DNA of 15,841 bases from JAKFVA01 sp046155225 (GTDB lineage Bacteria > Pseudomonadota > Gammaproteobacteria > Burkholderiales > Burkholderiaceae_C). Location of the stretch: positions 1 to 15,841 of the forward strand of contig JBJXED010000036.1 in the NCBI GenBank assembly GCA_046155225.1. The letters are read 5' to 3'. The position numbers were made by a program, and so were the translations under genes. Below the pieces are notes generated by a model. It did no database searches. It was not told the origin of the DNA and saw only the letters and a list, made by a program, of their open reading frames with translations. Shown here one piece after another: positions 14,363 to 15,841 of this stretch (its first letter is position 1; each line of letters starts with the position of its first letter).

Positions 14363-14412
14363 GCCTGTGGCCAGCATATAGATTGCCTGTATAGCTATGA
14401 ATACAGTAGTGG
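14363..14412 (+). repeat. Degenerate dispersed repeat-like 50-mer, copy 2, overlapping the hisH start
   Basis: Ungapped partner of 3056-3105 with 33 of 50 identical bases; the two outer blocks match best and the central ten bases least. It fills most of the hisB-hisH spacer and runs into hisH, so the block GCTATGAATACAGTAGT contains the hisH ATG (14397) and its first four codons. The flanking genes are strongly GC-rich, so this AT-rich patch stands out. Whether it is a true repeat family member needs a genome-wide search. Confidence 0.4.
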
Positions 14413-15065
14413 TGGTGGACTACGGCATGGGCAACCTGCGCTCGGTGTCGCAGGCGGTACAAGCCGCTGCCGCCGGCACCGCGTGGCAGGTGCGCGTCAG
14501 CTCCGAGCCCGAGCAGATTGCCGCCGCCGCACGTGTGGTTTTGCCCGGCCAGGGCGCGATGCCCGACTGCATGCGCGAGCTGCGCGGTGCGCACGGCGGC
14601 GGCCTGCTGCAAGCGGTGCTGGACGCCGCCAAAAGCAAGCCCTTGTTTGGCGTCTGCGTGGGCATGCAAATGTTGCTGGAGCACAGCGAAGAAGGCCCCT
14701 CTGACGGCCTGGGCCTGCTGCCGGGCAGCGTGCGCAAGTTCAACCTGGCCGGGCAAACCCAGCCCGATGGCAGCCGCTACAAAGTGCCGCAAATGGGCTG
14801 GAACCAGGTCACCCAATCCGTGGGCAGCACCGGCACCGTGCACCCGCTTTGGGCAGACGTGCCCGATGCGAGCTACTTCTACTTTGTACACAGCTTCTAC
14901 GCGCAACCGTCAGATATGCACCACAGTGCGGGTTTCACCGACTACGGCGGGCGCTTCACAAGCGCTCTCGCACGCGATAATATTTTCGCCACGCAATTTC
15001 ACCCCGAAAAAAGCGCCCGCCACGGCCTCATGCTGTACCGCAACTTCCTGCACTGGAATCCCTAA
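14397..15065 (+). CDS. hisH: Imidazole glycerol phosphate synthase, glutaminase subunit
   Basis: HisH is the class I glutamine amidotransferase subunit that makes ammonia for HisF, which with it converts PRFAR to imidazoleglycerol phosphate and AICAR. The 222-residue product starts MNTVVVVDYGMGNLRSV, the standard family opening. The catalytic triad is visible: C87 in LFGVCVGMQMLLE, and H202 and E204 in ATQFHPEKS. VLPGQGAMPDCM (48-59) is the oxyanion-region segment, and PQMGWNQV and YFYFVHSFYA are further family motifs. Length is slightly above E. coli HisH (196), with additions near the N-terminus (VQAAAAGTAWQ) and the middle. There is no clear Shine-Dalgarno sequence; the ATG lies inside the repeat-like AT-rich patch. 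The partner hisF is not in the window but is expected after hisA. Confidence 0.96.
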   Translation: MNTVVVVDYGMGNLRSVSQAVQAAAAGTAWQVRVSSEPEQIAAAARVVLPGQGAMPDCMRELRGAHGGGLLQAVLDAAKSKPLFGVCVGMQMLLEHSEEGPSDGLGLLPGSVRKFNLAGQTQPDGSRYKVPQMGWNQVTQSVGSTGTVHPLWADVPDASYFYFVHSFYAQPSDMHHSAGFTDYGGRFTSALARDNIFATQFHPEKSARHGLMLYRNFLHWNP

Positions 15066-15140
15066 ACCGCGTTGTCCGGCCTTGTCGCCGCTGCCCGCCA
15101 CCCTACCGCCTCACGCCGCCGACCCACCGCGTACCGCACC

Positions 15141-15841
15141 ATGCTTTTGATCCCCGCGATTGACCTGAAAGATGGCCACTGCGTGCGCCTGCAACAAGGC
15201 GACATGCAAAAAGCCACCACCTTTGGCGAAGACCCCGCCGCCATGGCCCGCCAGTGGCTCGAGCGTGGCGCGCGGCGTCTGCATCTGGTCGATTTGAACG
15301 GCGCATTTGCCGGCAAGCCGCAAAACTTTGCCGCCATCAAGTCGATTTTGAAGGCGGTGGAAAACTACGCTAATGAAGTCGACCTGGGCGAAATCCCGGT
15401 GCAATTGGGCGGCGGCATCCGCGACCTGGACACGATTGAAAAATACATCGATGCCGGTATCCGCTACATCATCATCGGCACCGCCGCCGTGAAGAACCCC
15501 GGTTTTTTGCAAGACGCCTGCGCGGCATTCGGCGGCCACATCATCGTCGGCCTGGACGCCAAAGACGGCAAAGTCGCCACCGACGGCTGGAGCAAGCTCA
15601 CCGGCCACGAGGTGGTTGACCTGGGAAAAAAGTTTGAAGACTACGGGGTGGAGTCCATCATCTACACCGACATCGGCCGCGACGGCATGCTCAGCGGCAT
15701 CAATATCGAGGCCACCGTCAAACTCGCGCAGGCGCTCACCATTCCGGTGATCGCCTCGGGTGGCCTGGCCAACATGGCGGACATTGAAAAGCTCTGCGCG
15801 GTCGAGTCCGAAGGCATTGAAGGCGTCATCTGCGGCCGTGC
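15141..15841 (+). CDS. hisA: Phosphoribosyl-formimino-AICAR-ribonucleotide isomerase (3' end outside window)
   Basis: HisA is a (beta/alpha)8 barrel that isomerises ProFAR to PRFAR, the HisF substrate. The first 233 codons are present; the family is about 245-250 residues, so only the extreme C-terminus is missing. The general acid/base pair is D8 (PAIDLKDG) and D139 (GLDAKDG). Phosphate-binding loops are GGGIR (90-94), GTAA (113-116) and SGG (206-208), and YTDIGRDGMLSG (175-186) is diagnostic. The loop before PVQLGGGIR (ENYANEVDLGEI) is longer than in E. coli; I recall such a length in related betaproteobacteria. ATG 15141 gives the standard MLLIPAIDL start but has no visible ribosome site; the preceding 75 nt are very C-rich (about 40 C). 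Confidence 0.96.
   Translation, partial: MLLIPAIDLKDGHCVRLQQGDMQKATTFGEDPAAMARQWLERGARRLHLVDLNGAFAGKPQNFAAIKSILKAVENYANEVDLGEIPVQLGGGIRDLDTIEKYIDAGIRYIIIGTAAVKNPGFLQDACAAFGGHIIVGLDAKDGKVATDGWSKLTGHEVVDLGKKFEDYGVESIIYTDIGRDGMLSGINIEATVKLAQALTIPVIASGGLANMADIEKLCAVESEGIEGVICGR

Noticed and set aside
1..15841. Mobile elements, CRISPR, prophage, toxin-antitoxin, tRNA or an undescribed multi-gene system.
   Set aside because: Every ORF of substance belongs to a known housekeeping family in conserved order, with no repeats at gene-cassette boundaries, no integrase or transposase, and no composition shift beyond small spacers.

Overview
The window is a gene-dense stretch of bacterial chromosome with every recognisable gene on the + strand. 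It reads as core genome of a betaproteobacterium, most likely Burkholderiales and probably Comamonadaceae (Rhodoferax/Polaromonas-like). The grounds are GC-rich codon use, the run gltBD – mla genes – ibaG – murA – his operon, a short-form HisG, a monofunctional HisB, and AT-rich degenerate repeats of a kind I associate from memory with Comamonadaceae. The family-level placement is inference. I see no mobile element, CRISPR array, tRNA, rRNA or defence system.

Layout. (1) 1-3014: 3' end of gltB and complete gltD, the two subunits of NADPH glutamate synthase. (2) 3015-3301: the longest stretch without a gene. It holds a repeat-like 50-mer, a possible sigma70-type promoter and a strong intrinsic-terminator hairpin just ahead of mlaF. 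(3) 3302-7262: mlaF-mlaE-mlaD-mlaA-mlaC-mlaB, a complete phospholipid-trafficking system including the outer-membrane lipoprotein MlaA, which in E. coli is encoded elsewhere. (4) 7306-8969: an ABC-2 type exporter pair resembling YadG/YadH. (5) 9023-10538: ibaG (BolA family) and murA. (6) 10535-15841: hisG-hisD-hisC-hisB-hisH-hisA, with hisA cut by the window edge; hisF and hisI are expected downstream.

How the genes work together. GltBD makes glutamate, and HisC uses glutamate as amino donor while HisH uses glutamine. The Mla proteins move phospholipid between the outer and inner membranes, and MurA commits UDP-GlcNAc to peptidoglycan, so the middle of the window is an envelope module. The his genes cover the pathway from PRPP+ATP onward, apart from HisZ (needed by short HisG), HisI/HisE and HisF, which are not in view. 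Many genes are tightly packed: mlaF/mlaE, mlaD/mlaA, yadG/yadH and murA/hisG share ATGA start-stop overlaps, and ibaG/murA overlap by 8 nt. This suggests long polycistronic transcripts with translational coupling, even across the murA–hisG functional boundary.

Novelty. I do not see a previously undescribed system. The points worth a second look are small-scale: a terminator-like hairpin at the mlaF 5' end that contains a near-perfect Shine-Dalgarno sequence; a run of ten C at the end of mlaD where a +1 slip would fuse MlaD to MlaA; a short overlapping leader ORF with hairpins before hisC; two copies of a degenerate repeat, one of which supplies the hisH start codon; and an AT-rich, rare-codon start to hisD.
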